From: Desulfoferrobacter suflitae
Lineage (GTDB): Bacteria > Desulfobacterota > Syntrophobacteria > Syntrophobacterales > Syntrophobacteraceae
Direction of reading: 5' to 3'
DNA length: 64,000 bases
Assembly (NCBI RefSeq): GCF_022603395.1
Contig: NZ_JAIBKA010000003.1
Coordinates: 372,001-436,000, forward strand
A program made the position numbers and the translations under genes. A model generated the notes under the pieces. That model searched no databases and had not been told where the DNA came from. It was given only the letters and a program-made list of their open reading frames with translations. Position 1 is the stretch's first letter, and each line of letters opens with the position of its first letter. This document shows, piece after piece, positions 35,906 through 44,016 of this stretch.

Positions 35906-36517
35906 TTACGTTTTGCTCCAGATCACCGCCAGTGCTTTGGCGGGCGTATCACTCACGCAGCGGAAGCTGTGGCTCAAATCGGATTCAAAGTAAATGCTGT
36001 CGCCCGCGTGCAATATTTCCACCCGGTCCAGGGTGCGAAATTCTACGCTGCCCGCCAGCAAGTACAGAAATTCCTCACCCTCATGGCTCATGAATACCAT
36101 CTCCTCGGCGGTCTGGACAGGGAATTCCACCAGAAACGGATCCATGGATTTGTTGGTCTTTTTGGTCTCCAGCGCCACATAGATATAATTGACCTCACCC
36201 TTTTGGTGGTGGGGACGGCGCTCAACCTTGATCCTTTCTTCCTGGCGGGTGATAGAAATCTTATCGCTTCCTTCTTCATCTTGAAAGAAGTAGGTCATTC
36301 CCACATTCAAGGCTCGAGCGAGCTTCAAGAGAGTCGCTATGGGCGGAATGACGTGATCATTTTCTATTTGCGAAAGAAACGGCTTGGAAAGCCCGGTTCG
36401 CCCTGCCAAATCTTGCAGTGTGTATCGATTTTTCTGGCGCAGTTCTCTGACTTTCTTGCCAATTTTCAGTGCCTTGACGGCCAGGCCAATATCGGTATTT
36501 TGTACTGTCTGCGTCAT
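35906..36517 (-). CDS. XRE-family regulator with C-terminal cupin domain
   Basis: 203 residues from ATG 36517, preceded by TTTAGGAGAAG. An XRE/Cro-type helix-turn-helix lies at about 18-75 (LQDLAGRTGLSKPFLSQIEN) and a cupin sensor at about 125-200 (HEGEEFLYLLAGSVEF, LHAGDSIYFESDLSHSF). Such regulators (PuuR/SutR type) usually control metabolism of amines, sugars or amino acids through a small ligand in the cupin. Co-transcribed with the downstream proteasome-like hydrolase. Confidence 0.9.
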   Translation of the reverse strand: MTQTVQNTDIGLAVKALKIGKKVRELRQKNRYTLQDLAGRTGLSKPFLSQIENDHVIPPIATLLKLARALNVGMTYFFQDEEGSDKISITRQEERIKVERRPHHQKGEVNYIYVALETKKTNKSMDPFLVEFPVQTAEEMVFMSHEGEEFLYLLAGSVEFRTLDRVEILHAGDSIYFESDLSHSFRCVSDTPAKALAVIWSKT

Positions 36518-36699
36518 TTCTTCTCCTAAACCTTCGCATGCATTCATTGAGACAAATCACCCCCCCGGAAGTTAACTAATTTATAAACTATGTTTGCTGA
36601 TATAAAAAACAAAAAATTCAGAGGTGTTGCACCACTCAAGCGGACACTTCCCCAGTGGATCAAATTGTAGCAAAAATGCTCATCGGGGCGGGTAAAAGA

Positions 36700-36729
36700 T
36701 TGACAGACAAACCATTTGCGTTTTTTAAT
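36700..36729 (+). promoter_or_regulatory. Promoter candidate of the sigma-54 activator gene
   Basis: TTGACA (36700-36705), spacer 18, TTTAAT (36724-36729), about 135 bases before the start codon. A perfect inverted repeat TGCGTA-CCA-TACGCA lies just downstream at 36741-36755, placed to act as an operator. The rest of the 345-base gap 36518-36862 is AT-rich without a gene. Confidence 0.5.
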
Positions 36730-36862
36730 GCGAGGTGTGATGCGTACCATACGCAATTTTGGGCAGTGACAGTTAGCAAAATCAATCAGTAGTGCCCCCA
36801 ATCCAAGCCTCAGATTTACTAGATTTTTCACAGGTGAAAGCGTTCGAGGTGGACTGAAGATT

Positions 36863-38476
36863 ATGACGGTAAAAAATGGTCCCGACAGAAAAAGCCATCT
36901 CAACCTGAACCGCGAAGCGGAAGAACTGAAAGTACTCCTGGAAATCAGCCAGACAGTCCAAGCCTATCGCAGCCTGACGGATCTTATTTACTATATCATT
37001 AAGAAGGTCCGGGAGATCCTGGACGTAGAGGGAGTCTCCATACTACTGCCCGATGAATCAAGCGATGAGTTCCTCATCTCCTGGACCGCAAATATCCATA
37101 AAGAATTCACTGCAAAACTGAAGGAGTTTCGTTTTCCCATCGATAAGGGAATAGCCGGCCGGGTATTTAAGAGTCGAAAGGCTGAGGTGATTCTGAACAC
37201 TGAATCCGATCCCGACCATTTCAAAAAGGTCGACGATTTCACGGGCTTCCAGACCAAGTCCCTGATAGCGGTCCCATTGCAGGGCAACAGCGATGTCATA
37301 GGTGTCCTGGAAGTAGTGAACAAGAGGGAAGGCTGCTTTGACGCAAACGATGTTGATTTCCTGACGACACTTTCCTGCATCGTGGGTCTTGCACTTGAGA
37401 ACGCGCGCATCCATGCCACTCTGGATCGAGCCTACAAAGAATTGCAAGTGATCGATAAAGCAAAAGATAACTTGATCGAACTGACCCGGGAAGAAAACAT
37501 CCGGCTGCGTAAAGAGGTGGAAGGACGATACCGTTTTGACCTCATAAAGGGCAACAGCGATTCCATGCTGGAAGTCCTGAAATTGTGCGAGAGGGCCGTT
37601 CAGTCGGATATTACCGTGCTCGTGGAAGGAGAAACCGGAACCGGCAAGGAGCTCATCGCGCGGTGCATTCATTATAACAGCAGGCGCAAAGATAAGCCCT
37701 TTGTAGCCCAAAACTGTGGGGCCCTCACGGAAACATTGTTGGCCAGTGAATTGTTCGGCTATAAGAAAGGGGCCTTCACTGGAGCCTACAAGGATAAGAG
37801 AGGATTGTTTGAAGTCGCTCACGGTGGCACAATTTTTCTCGATGAGGTAGGAGAGATGTCGCCGATGATGCAAGCGAGTCTGCTGCGAGTCCTGCAGGAA
37901 GGAGAAATTAAGCCGTTGGGCGCCGAAATGTCGAAAAAAGTGGATGTCAGGGTGATTTCCGCCACCAACCGAAGTCTGGCCAGAGATGTGGAGGAGGGCA
38001 GGTTCAGGAACGATTTGTTTTACCGATTGAGCGTTTTCCCCATCACGATTCCGCCGTTGCGTGAGAGAACCAGCGACATCCCCATCCTTGCAATGCACTT
38101 CCTGAAGGACTTCAGTGCGAAGCATGAGAAATCCGTCAAAGGATTTAGCCCACAGGCTCTGCGATGCTTGTCGCGCTATCCTTTTCCAGGCAACGTACGC
38201 GAACTGCAGAATGAGATTGAGCGTTCAGTGGCAATGGTCGAACAGGGCAGGTATATAGAGATACACCATTTGTCCGAGAAGATGCTGAGCAAAGAGTGTA
38301 CTACTCCACTTCAGGTTCCGCTGCAGGGATCCTTGAAAGAAATGGTGGAGACCTTGGAAAAGAGATTGGTGGCCGAAGCGCTGGAAAAGCACAACGGGAA
38401 CAAAACCAGGGTTGCTCAAGAACTGGGTTTGAGTCGCTTTGGCCTGATGAAAAAGATGCAACGTTATGGTCTGTGA
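36863..38476 (+). CDS. Sigma-54-dependent transcriptional activator (GAF - AAA+ - Fis HTH)
   Basis: 537 residues. GAF sensor domain at about 30-180 (VEGVSILLPDES, SLIAVPLQGNSDVIGVLEV), a coiled linker, then the AAA+ domain with Walker A GETGTGKE near 255, the sigma-54-contacting GAFTGA loop near 303, Walker B GGTIFLDEVGEM, and a Fis-type HTH at about 500-535 (NKTRVAQELGLSRFGLMKKM). The GAF domain makes it a sensor of a small molecule rather than a two-component receiver. It lies directly upstream of the hdrCB/frdBA-like operon, which has a sequence resembling a sigma-54 promoter. Confidence 0.93.
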   Translation: MTVKNGPDRKSHLNLNREAEELKVLLEISQTVQAYRSLTDLIYYIIKKVREILDVEGVSILLPDESSDEFLISWTANIHKEFTAKLKEFRFPIDKGIAGRVFKSRKAEVILNTESDPDHFKKVDDFTGFQTKSLIAVPLQGNSDVIGVLEVVNKREGCFDANDVDFLTTLSCIVGLALENARIHATLDRAYKELQVIDKAKDNLIELTREENIRLRKEVEGRYRFDLIKGNSDSMLEVLKLCERAVQSDITVLVEGETGTGKELIARCIHYNSRRKDKPFVAQNCGALTETLLASELFGYKKGAFTGAYKDKRGLFEVAHGGTIFLDEVGEMSPMMQASLLRVLQEGEIKPLGAEMSKKVDVRVISATNRSLARDVEEGRFRNDLFYRLSVFPITIPPLRERTSDIPILAMHFLKDFSAKHEKSVKGFSPQALRCLSRYPFPGNVRELQNEIERSVAMVEQGRYIEIHHLSEKMLSKECTTPLQVPLQGSLKEMVETLEKRLVAEALEKHNGNKTRVAQELGLSRFGLMKKMQRYGL

Positions 38477-38746
38477 CGGAACTCGTCGAGGGTGGAGGCA
38501 GAAAAAGTTTTCGAGCACATCACAAAGAAATTGACAAGAACAGAAAAGGTTGTAAAGATTTTAATTGAATTGGATTTCACAATCTCCTGCAAATCTTCGT
38601 AAACGCTCGATTAGTGGAGTCCCTGCAGTTCATACGCGTGCAAGATCCGATTCGAACAGGATGATCCGGTTTAATGCTCGGTTTAAATAGCCAATCCAAC
38701 ACCGTTAACGCGGTTTTTGCCAGTTTATTTGCCAGAACCTGTTTGG

Positions 38747-38785
38747 CCTTTCGTTGGGTTTGCCGAAGGCAAACCCAACGAAAGG
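38747..38785. repeat. Perfect 18-bp inverted repeat
   Basis: CCTTTCGTTGGGTTTGCC (38747-38764), loop GAA, and its exact reverse complement (38768-38785). No T run on either side, so not a typical intrinsic terminator. It may be a REP-like or mobile palindromic element; a second copy is not seen in the window. Confidence 0.85.
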
Positions 38786-39074
38786 CGCGCTCATTCCAAG
38801 GGAAGTTTCAAAGGGCAAGGGAGCGCGGCAATCGGTCGCTCTTGCTCTCCATCCCAGAAATTTCAGACCATTCTTCATTGCAGCCCACTCTGTCAAGTTC
38901 CTGCCCGAAGAAAGGAGATCTATCGCGAATGGACTCGTTGCGCCCGGCCATCGTGCCGGCGAAACGCAGCACAGCCGAACGGGGGCAAAATGAAATCGGT
39001 TTGAACGGTGCCGGGTGGTCCCCAATAGCCACCAAGGAACAGTCCCTGGATACAATGAATAGCCGTTCCTAACT

Positions 39075-39090
39075 TGGCCTTTTGTATGCT
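39075..39090 (+). promoter_or_regulatory. Candidate sigma-54 promoter of the hdrCB/frdBA-like operon
   Basis: TGGCCTTTTGTATGCT has GG and GC separated by exactly ten bases and matches TGGC and TGCT of the consensus (TGGCAC-N5-TTGCW), 8 of 11 positions. An overlapping sigma-70 reading, TTGGCC-N18-TATAAA (39074-39103), is possible, so the assignment is uncertain. The start codon is 68 bases downstream. Confidence 0.4.
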
Positions 39091-39157
39091 CAAATGTTAT
39101 AAAAAAGAGCTTTTAGCATAGATCTTCGCACAAACCTTATGGAAGAAGAGGAAAGAC

Positions 39158-39565
39158 ATGCCGATCACTATCTCAGAAAAGACGATCAAGAGCGACTTTA
39201 TTGAAAAGGTCAAGAAGCTAAGCGGGCAAAATATTCACAAATGCTTTCAGTGTGGAACCTGCGGAGGAGCTTGCCCAATGTCGGGTCAATTGGCGACTCT
39301 ACCCCGCAAGATCATGCGCATGGCACAGTTCGGGTTGGAGAATGAGGTTGCCGAGAGCAAGACTTTTTGGACGTGCGCTTCCTGCCACAGCTGCTCGGTG
39401 ACATGCCCCCGCGGTATTGACCTGGCCAAGGTCATGGAAGCCCTGAGACAGCTTTCTCTCAGGAAAAATGTCAACTATGTGGAACCATCCAAGCTGCCTT
39501 CTGAGACCGTTAAGGAAATGCCCCAGATCGCGATGGTAAGCTGTTTCAGAAAAATGACGAGTTGA
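39158..39565 (+). CDS. Heterodisulfide reductase subunit C-like iron-sulfur protein
   Basis: 135 residues with two [4Fe-4S] ferredoxin motifs, CFQCGTCGGACP and CASCHSCSVTCP, as in HdrC. It would carry electrons between the HdrB-like subunit and the fumarate reductase-type subunits encoded next. Soluble; no membrane segment. AGAGGAAAG precedes the ATG. First gene of a four-gene operon; the next start is nine bases after its stop. HdrC homologues are known in many Desulfobacterota redox complexes. Confidence 0.9.
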   Translation: MPITISEKTIKSDFIEKVKKLSGQNIHKCFQCGTCGGACPMSGQLATLPRKIMRMAQFGLENEVAESKTFWTCASCHSCSVTCPRGIDLAKVMEALRQLSLRKNVNYVEPSKLPSETVKEMPQIAMVSCFRKMTS

Positions 39566-39573
39566 GGAGTATC

Positions 39574-40473
39574 ATGAAGATAAGCTACTACCCGGGATGT
39601 ACACTGAAGACTAAGGCAAAAAATTTGGAGGATGCTGCACTCGCCTCAATGGCGGCACTGGAGGTTGATTTCGAGGAGCTGCCGAGATGGAACTGCTGCG
39701 GTGCCGTCCACTCGCTTGCCGACGACGATTTGATTCACCATGTGGCACCGGTACGCGACCTGATCCGCGCCATGGAAAGAGGAAGCGACAAGGTGGTGAC
39801 CCTTTGTTCCATGTGCTACAACACTCTGGCGCGTGCCAATCTGCTGATGCGCGACGACGAAGTCAAGCGGAAGACGATCAACGACTTCATGGACGAGGAA
39901 AAAGACTACCACGGTGAAGTGGAGGTGGTACATTTCCTCAATTTCCTGCGCGACGAGGTCGGCTGGGACAAGCTTCGCAGCAAGATCAAGGTCCCGTTGG
40001 AGGGACTGAAGCTCGCCCCTTATTACGGGTGCACTCTGTTGCGCCCGAAGAATGTCTCCATCGAACCACCGGGCCATCCTAAAATTTTCAGGGAGTTTTT
40101 GGAAGTGCTGGGTGCCAGGGTGATCGATTTTGCAGCCTCGACGCTGTGCTGCGGCTCCTATCAAATTCTGGCGAATCCTGAGGCGGCCGAAACGGTTGCC
40201 GCCACGATACTCGAAGGAGGTATAAACTCTGGAGCTGAAGCGCTAGTGCTCAGTTGTCCGCTGTGTGAGTTCAATCTGTCCAAGAAACAGGGGGATTTGC
40301 TGCAGAAAAACATGTTGTCGCAGGAAGTGCCCACCTATTACTTCACCCAACTTTTGGCCATTGCCCTTGGACTGGGTGGCGAGGTTTGCCGCTTTGACCT
40401 GAACGACAAAATTTCGGCGGAGCTTTTGAAATCCAAAAGCCTCCCATCGTGCGATCAAGCGATTCTGACCTGA
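39574..40473 (+). CDS. Heterodisulfide reductase subunit B-like protein (two CCG domains)
   Basis: 299 residues. Two CCG-type cysteine-rich domains: the first spans CTLKTKAK, WNCCGAVH and LCSMCYNTL; the second YGCTLLRP, LCCGSY and LSCPLCEFN. In HdrB these bind noncubane [4Fe-4S] clusters that reduce the CoM-S-S-CoB disulfide; in methanogen thiol:fumarate reductase the same domains are fused to TfrB. ATG 39574 follows TGAGGAG. A bacterium without CoM and CoB must use another disulfide or a quinone-side partner, which is unknown. Confidence 0.9.
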   Translation: MKISYYPGCTLKTKAKNLEDAALASMAALEVDFEELPRWNCCGAVHSLADDDLIHHVAPVRDLIRAMERGSDKVVTLCSMCYNTLARANLLMRDDEVKRKTINDFMDEEKDYHGEVEVVHFLNFLRDEVGWDKLRSKIKVPLEGLKLAPYYGCTLLRPKNVSIEPPGHPKIFREFLEVLGARVIDFAASTLCCGSYQILANPEAAETVAATILEGGINSGAEALVLSCPLCEFNLSKKQGDLLQKNMLSQEVPTYYFTQLLAIALGLGGEVCRFDLNDKISAELLKSKSLPSCDQAILT

Positions 40474-40616
40474 AATTTTTTTGGCCGCAAGGCATCGATG
40501 GCTGTCTCCGTTCGACGGGATCGCATGGATCAAATCATTGCTTTGGATACAGTACCCTTCATACAGGATTACCCATATTAAGCGTAACAGTTGCACATTG
40601 TTAAGGAGAGATGAAC

Positions 40617-41420
40617 ATGTCAGATGCACAAACAGCTCCAGCGAAAAGTACTCCAGCGCAACAGGTAGCCACAGGAGACCGGGCTATTCTCCCCGAGGGA
40701 GCCAAGACGATACCCATCTATGTCATGGGTAAGAAGTATGAGGTTCCGGAAACTCTGACCATCATGAAAGCCATGGAATTTGCCGGTTTCAAGTTCCTCA
40801 GGGGGTGCGGATGTCGCGGAGGAATCTGCGGCGCGTGTCCTACCGTATACCGCAAGGAAGGAGATTACAAACTGCACTTTGGCCTCGCATGCCAAACTGT
40901 CGTTGAACCGAACATGTACCTGGCGCAGATTCCCTTTTATCCTGCTAATCGCGCCGGCTACAGTCTGGATGAGATTGAACCCACCGCTGAAGCCATCTTC
41001 GCCCTCTATCCGGAGTTGTTTCGCTGTGTCGCTTGCAATAATTGCACAAAGGCATGTCCCATGGGTGTTCAGGTGCTGGATTACATCTCGGCTCTAAAGC
41101 AGGGAGACATTGCCAAGGCGGCCAAACTGTCGTTTGACTGTATCCAGTGCGGCCTTTGTGCCAGCCGCTGTATGGGCGAACTTCCCCAGTATCACATTGC
41201 TCAGCTGGCTCGGCGTATATACGGAAAGTATATCCAGCCGCATGCGGATCATTTGGCCAAGCGTGTGGCAGAGATTGAATCCGGCAAATACGACGAGATC
41301 CTGGGCAAGCTCACCGAAATGAGCAAGGACGAGTTGGCAAAGCTCTACAAGGAACGAGAACGCGAACCGGATCTGGCGCCGCTGGGCACCTGGATGCCGC
41401 AGGATACGCAATATCTCTAG
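40617..41420 (+). CDS. Fumarate reductase/succinate dehydrogenase-type iron-sulfur subunit
   Basis: 267 residues. An N-terminal [2Fe-2S] ferredoxin domain (CGCRGGICGACP then LACQ) is followed by two cluster motifs, CVACNNCTKACP and CIQCGLCASRC, the second differing from classical SdhB. ATG 40617 has AAGGAG at the right distance, unlike ATG 40611, two bases from it. It links the flavoprotein to the HdrCB-like subunits; together they resemble TfrB of methanogens split into separate genes. No membrane anchor subunit (SdhC/D) is encoded nearby. Confidence 0.9.
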   Translation: MSDAQTAPAKSTPAQQVATGDRAILPEGAKTIPIYVMGKKYEVPETLTIMKAMEFAGFKFLRGCGCRGGICGACPTVYRKEGDYKLHFGLACQTVVEPNMYLAQIPFYPANRAGYSLDEIEPTAEAIFALYPELFRCVACNNCTKACPMGVQVLDYISALKQGDIAKAAKLSFDCIQCGLCASRCMGELPQYHIAQLARRIYGKYIQPHADHLAKRVAEIESGKYDEILGKLTEMSKDELAKLYKEREREPDLAPLGTWMPQDTQYL

Positions 41421-41543
41421 TGAAATAGGGGGAGCCTCGGGGCTGTCCCAACGGCTCCGTCGACGAACATTGACAACCACCGGACCGGAAGGTTCGGACC
41501 AAGCCCAGCGTACGTACTGAACTGAGGACATGAGGAGAAGATC

Positions 41544-43211
41544 ATGGGTTATACTCCCGAGATGAAAGAACTGATTAAGCGAGTGGAGGCCAGCAGGCCC
41601 GAGCGGGTCGAAAGGGCTCGGCGTGGAGAGCATTATCCGGCTTTAAGCCTGGAAGAGCGCGAAGTGGTGCTCAACAAGTTTCACCCGGACTATCAGCAGG
41701 AAGGGCGCCGTCCGGTGAGAGTGGGACCGAATAAGGGCCAGGCTTTTCCCGAGGAGGTTGCCGGCATGCTGGAATCAAGATCGATGCTGAGACCCGAACG
41801 AATCGATCTCAGCAAGGTCGATTTCGACACCGATGTGTTGATCATTGGCGGCGGCGGCGCCGGAACATCTGCCGCATTGATGGCTTCACAAGCCGGCCTG
41901 AACGTCATCATGACCACCAAACTGCGCCACGGCGACGCCAACACGATGATGGCCGAGGGAGGGATCCAGGCAGCCTCGCAGGAATGCGATTCGCCCTTTT
42001 ACCACTACCTGGATACGATCGGTGGAGGACATTTCACCAACCAACCCGACCTGGTTGCGGCTCTGTCACATGATGCTCCCCTGTCCATCGCCTGGCTGGA
42101 ATCCCTGGGAATGATGTTCAACAAACTTCCAGACGGCCGGCTCGATGTGCGTCACTTCGGCGGATCATCGCGCAAACGCATGCACTCTGCCGGTGATATG
42201 ACCGGCGCCGAGATCATGCGCGTCCTGCGTGACGAAGCGCGCAACCGGCGCGATCTCATTACCACATTGGAATTCTGCCCGGCGGTCGAACTGCTTTTGG
42301 ATGAAGAAGGCAAATGCGCCGGTGCCGTCCTGTACAATATGGAAACCCGTGAATTTTTTGTGGCCCGCGCCAGAGCGGTTATCCTGGCCACGGGTGGATT
42401 CGGCCGTCTCCATATCAAGGGCTTTGCCACAACCAACCATTATGGCGCCACCATGGACGGAGTGGTCATGGCCTACCGCGTTGGAGTGGGCACCAACTTT
42501 CTTTATTCGACACAGTACCATCCAACGGGAGTGGCGTATCCGGAACAGAATGTGGGATTGTTGATCACCGAAAAAGTGCGTGGTCTCGGTGCGCATGTAT
42601 TGAACATCGATGGCGAGCAGTTCTGCTTCCCCCTGGAACCGCGCGATGTTGAGTCTGCGGAACTGATCAAGGAGGCTGTCGAAAAGAACAAAGCGGTGAT
42701 AACGCCCACCGGCCGTTTTGGTTTGTGGCTGGATTCGCCGATGATTGACCTGCTTCATGGAGAAGGCACCGTGCGCAAGGAACTGCCGGCCAAATTTATC
42801 CAATTCGATCGCCACGGGATCGACATCAGCAAGGAACCCATGCTGGTCTACCCGACCCTGCATTATCAAAACGGCGGGATTGCTATCAATTCGGCAGCGG
42901 CAACGGCTATCCCGGGACTGTTTGCAGCGGGTGAAACTGTTGGAGGAATACACGGGGAAAACCGGTTGATGGGCAACAGCCTGCAAGACATTATCACTTT
43001 TGGCCGTCGGGCCGGAGTGAGCGCCGCTAATTACGCGTCCAACGGGGTTGAGCTGAAGAAGCTGACGCTGGATCACGTGAACAAATTTGAAAAGGAGCTG
43101 GCGGAGGCCGGTATCACCAATCCGCTGATAGCCCCGATTCTGCTGCCCGATTATGCCACCGACGAAGTATCCTCGCGCCGGCTCATGGATGCCCAAATGG
43201 ACAGCGAATAA
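41544..43211 (+). CDS. Fumarate reductase/succinate dehydrogenase-type flavoprotein subunit
   Basis: 555 residues. FAD-binding GGGGAGTSAALMASQAG at about 97-113. Active-site residues align with E. coli FrdA: Thr-Glu and Arg in LITEKVRGLG, Arg in LEPRDVESAEL, His in LHYQNGG and Arg in HGENRLMGNSL, so fumarate/succinate chemistry is credible. The FAD-attachment His is not obvious by eye. GAGGAGA precedes the ATG. Last gene of the operon; a stable hairpin follows. N-terminal ~90 residues (KELIKRVEASRPERVERAR) are an extension not found in FrdA. Confidence 0.9.
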   Translation: MGYTPEMKELIKRVEASRPERVERARRGEHYPALSLEEREVVLNKFHPDYQQEGRRPVRVGPNKGQAFPEEVAGMLESRSMLRPERIDLSKVDFDTDVLIIGGGGAGTSAALMASQAGLNVIMTTKLRHGDANTMMAEGGIQAASQECDSPFYHYLDTIGGGHFTNQPDLVAALSHDAPLSIAWLESLGMMFNKLPDGRLDVRHFGGSSRKRMHSAGDMTGAEIMRVLRDEARNRRDLITTLEFCPAVELLLDEEGKCAGAVLYNMETREFFVARARAVILATGGFGRLHIKGFATTNHYGATMDGVVMAYRVGVGTNFLYSTQYHPTGVAYPEQNVGLLITEKVRGLGAHVLNIDGEQFCFPLEPRDVESAELIKEAVEKNKAVITPTGRFGLWLDSPMIDLLHGEGTVRKELPAKFIQFDRHGIDISKEPMLVYPTLHYQNGGIAINSAAATAIPGLFAAGETVGGIHGENRLMGNSLQDIITFGRRAGVSAANYASNGVELKKLTLDHVNKFEKELAEAGITNPLIAPILLPDYATDEVSSRRLMDAQMDSE

Positions 43212-43253
43212 AACAACCCAATCGGAGCAAAGCTTTTCCTTCGAAAACAATCA

Positions 43254-43289
43254 ACAAGACGGGAGCATCATTTGATGCTCCCGTCTTGT
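43254..43289 (+). terminator. Hairpin ending the frdA-like operon
   Basis: ACAAGACGGGAGCATC pairs perfectly over 16 bases with GATGCTCCCGTCTTGT around loop ATTT. It follows the flavoprotein stop by 42 bases. There is no long U tract, so it may also protect the 3' end of the transcript. Confidence 0.65.
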
Positions 43290-43342
43290 AAGTAGTCGAA
43301 CCTATCAAATTGGTGTAAGCATAGCATGCAGGGAATGAATTT

Positions 43343-43570
43343 ATGAGTAAAGACGCCCAGGTAGTGTATACTTTTCCGAAAAACCCACTGGAGGAAGTTC
43401 GGGCTTCCATCACGGTTTTCAAAGGCAAGCAATACGTGGATCTGCGTATCTATTATAAGGGGGACGACGGAGAATTCCACCCATCGAAAAAGGGTTTGAC
43501 TCTCTCCCTTGATCTTTTCTCAGAACTCGAGCAGGCCGTACAAAAATTAAGTGAAGCGGTTGGAGAATGA
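43343..43570 (+). CDS. PC4/YdbC-like single-stranded DNA-binding protein
   Basis: 75 residues of the transcriptional coactivator p15 (PC4) family: VRASITVFKGKQYVDLRIYY, GEFHPSKKGLTLSLDLFSEL and a C-terminal helix. The bacterial YdbC-type homologues bind ssDNA and RNA as homodimers. The start of the next gene almost abuts its stop. Confidence 0.87.
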   Translation: MSKDAQVVYTFPKNPLEEVRASITVFKGKQYVDLRIYYKGDDGEFHPSKKGLTLSLDLFSELEQAVQKLSEAVGE

Positions 43571-43571
43571 A

Positions 43572-43994
43572 GTGAAAAAACTCAGTGCTTTTTTCATAAC
43601 GGTTTTGTTTGTTTTGGTGGGGTGCTCGTTGAAACAGGGTGCCCAATTGACGGATCAGAGCGGAACACCGAGCGTTTTCTGCAAAGTTGTCCAGCAGCCG
43701 CACCCTTTGCTCATGGGAACCTGGGAATGCTCCTTTCTAAGATATAAGAAAGATGACAATTACTTCAAGTACACCCTGGTGAAACACGCCGACAAATATG
43801 CTCTTTACCAACAGCGCACATGGCGCAGTGGAAGAAAAAAGAAGATGGATTGGGTCGCATGGACCATCAACGGCGCTACCATCTATGGCGAACCGAGGAA
43901 ATACGGGGTAAGGATATTCGTTGAAGGAAACGATGTGTATTACACCATTCGCGGGCTCGACAACCCGGTCAAGATGACGCGTGTGGACGGGTAG
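43572..43994 (+). CDS. Lipoprotein, function unknown
   Basis: 140 residues from GTG 43572, which has GGAG eight bases upstream, just after the PC4 gene stop. A lipoprotein signal with lipobox LVGC (Cys near residue 18) is followed by a small domain rich in Tyr, Trp and Lys (GTWECSFLRYKKDDNYFKYT, VYYTIRG) likely forming a beta sheet. An extra seven codons upstream are open but overlap the previous gene. No family recognised. Confidence 0.7.
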   Translation: MKKLSAFFITVLFVLVGCSLKQGAQLTDQSGTPSVFCKVVQQPHPLLMGTWECSFLRYKKDDNYFKYTLVKHADKYALYQQRTWRSGRKKKMDWVAWTINGATIYGEPRKYGVRIFVEGNDVYYTIRGLDNPVKMTRVDG

Positions 43995-44016
43995 GGGAGA
44001 GGAAGGCACTGCCGGG

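Larger units (their letters stand above)
38477..39157. other. 680-base intergenic region with palindrome
   Basis: No supported gene. It holds the long perfect palindrome at 38747-38785 and the promoter region of the hdr/frd operon near its right end. Overlapping open frames around 38670-39070 exist on both strands, an effect of base composition and the palindrome; none has a ribosome binding site or family features. Confidence 0.5.

Noticed and set aside
38674-39072. Overlapping open frames on both strands near the palindrome
   Set aside because: Frames exist in several registers at once, as expected from base composition and the inverted repeat; none has a start signal.
42165-43250. 361-codon minus-strand open frame
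   Set aside because: Antisense to the flavoprotein gene, no start signal and no family features.
43254-43289. Hairpin after the frdA-like gene as a mobile element end
   Set aside because: Its position right after the operon stop and single occurrence fit a transcription end structure better.
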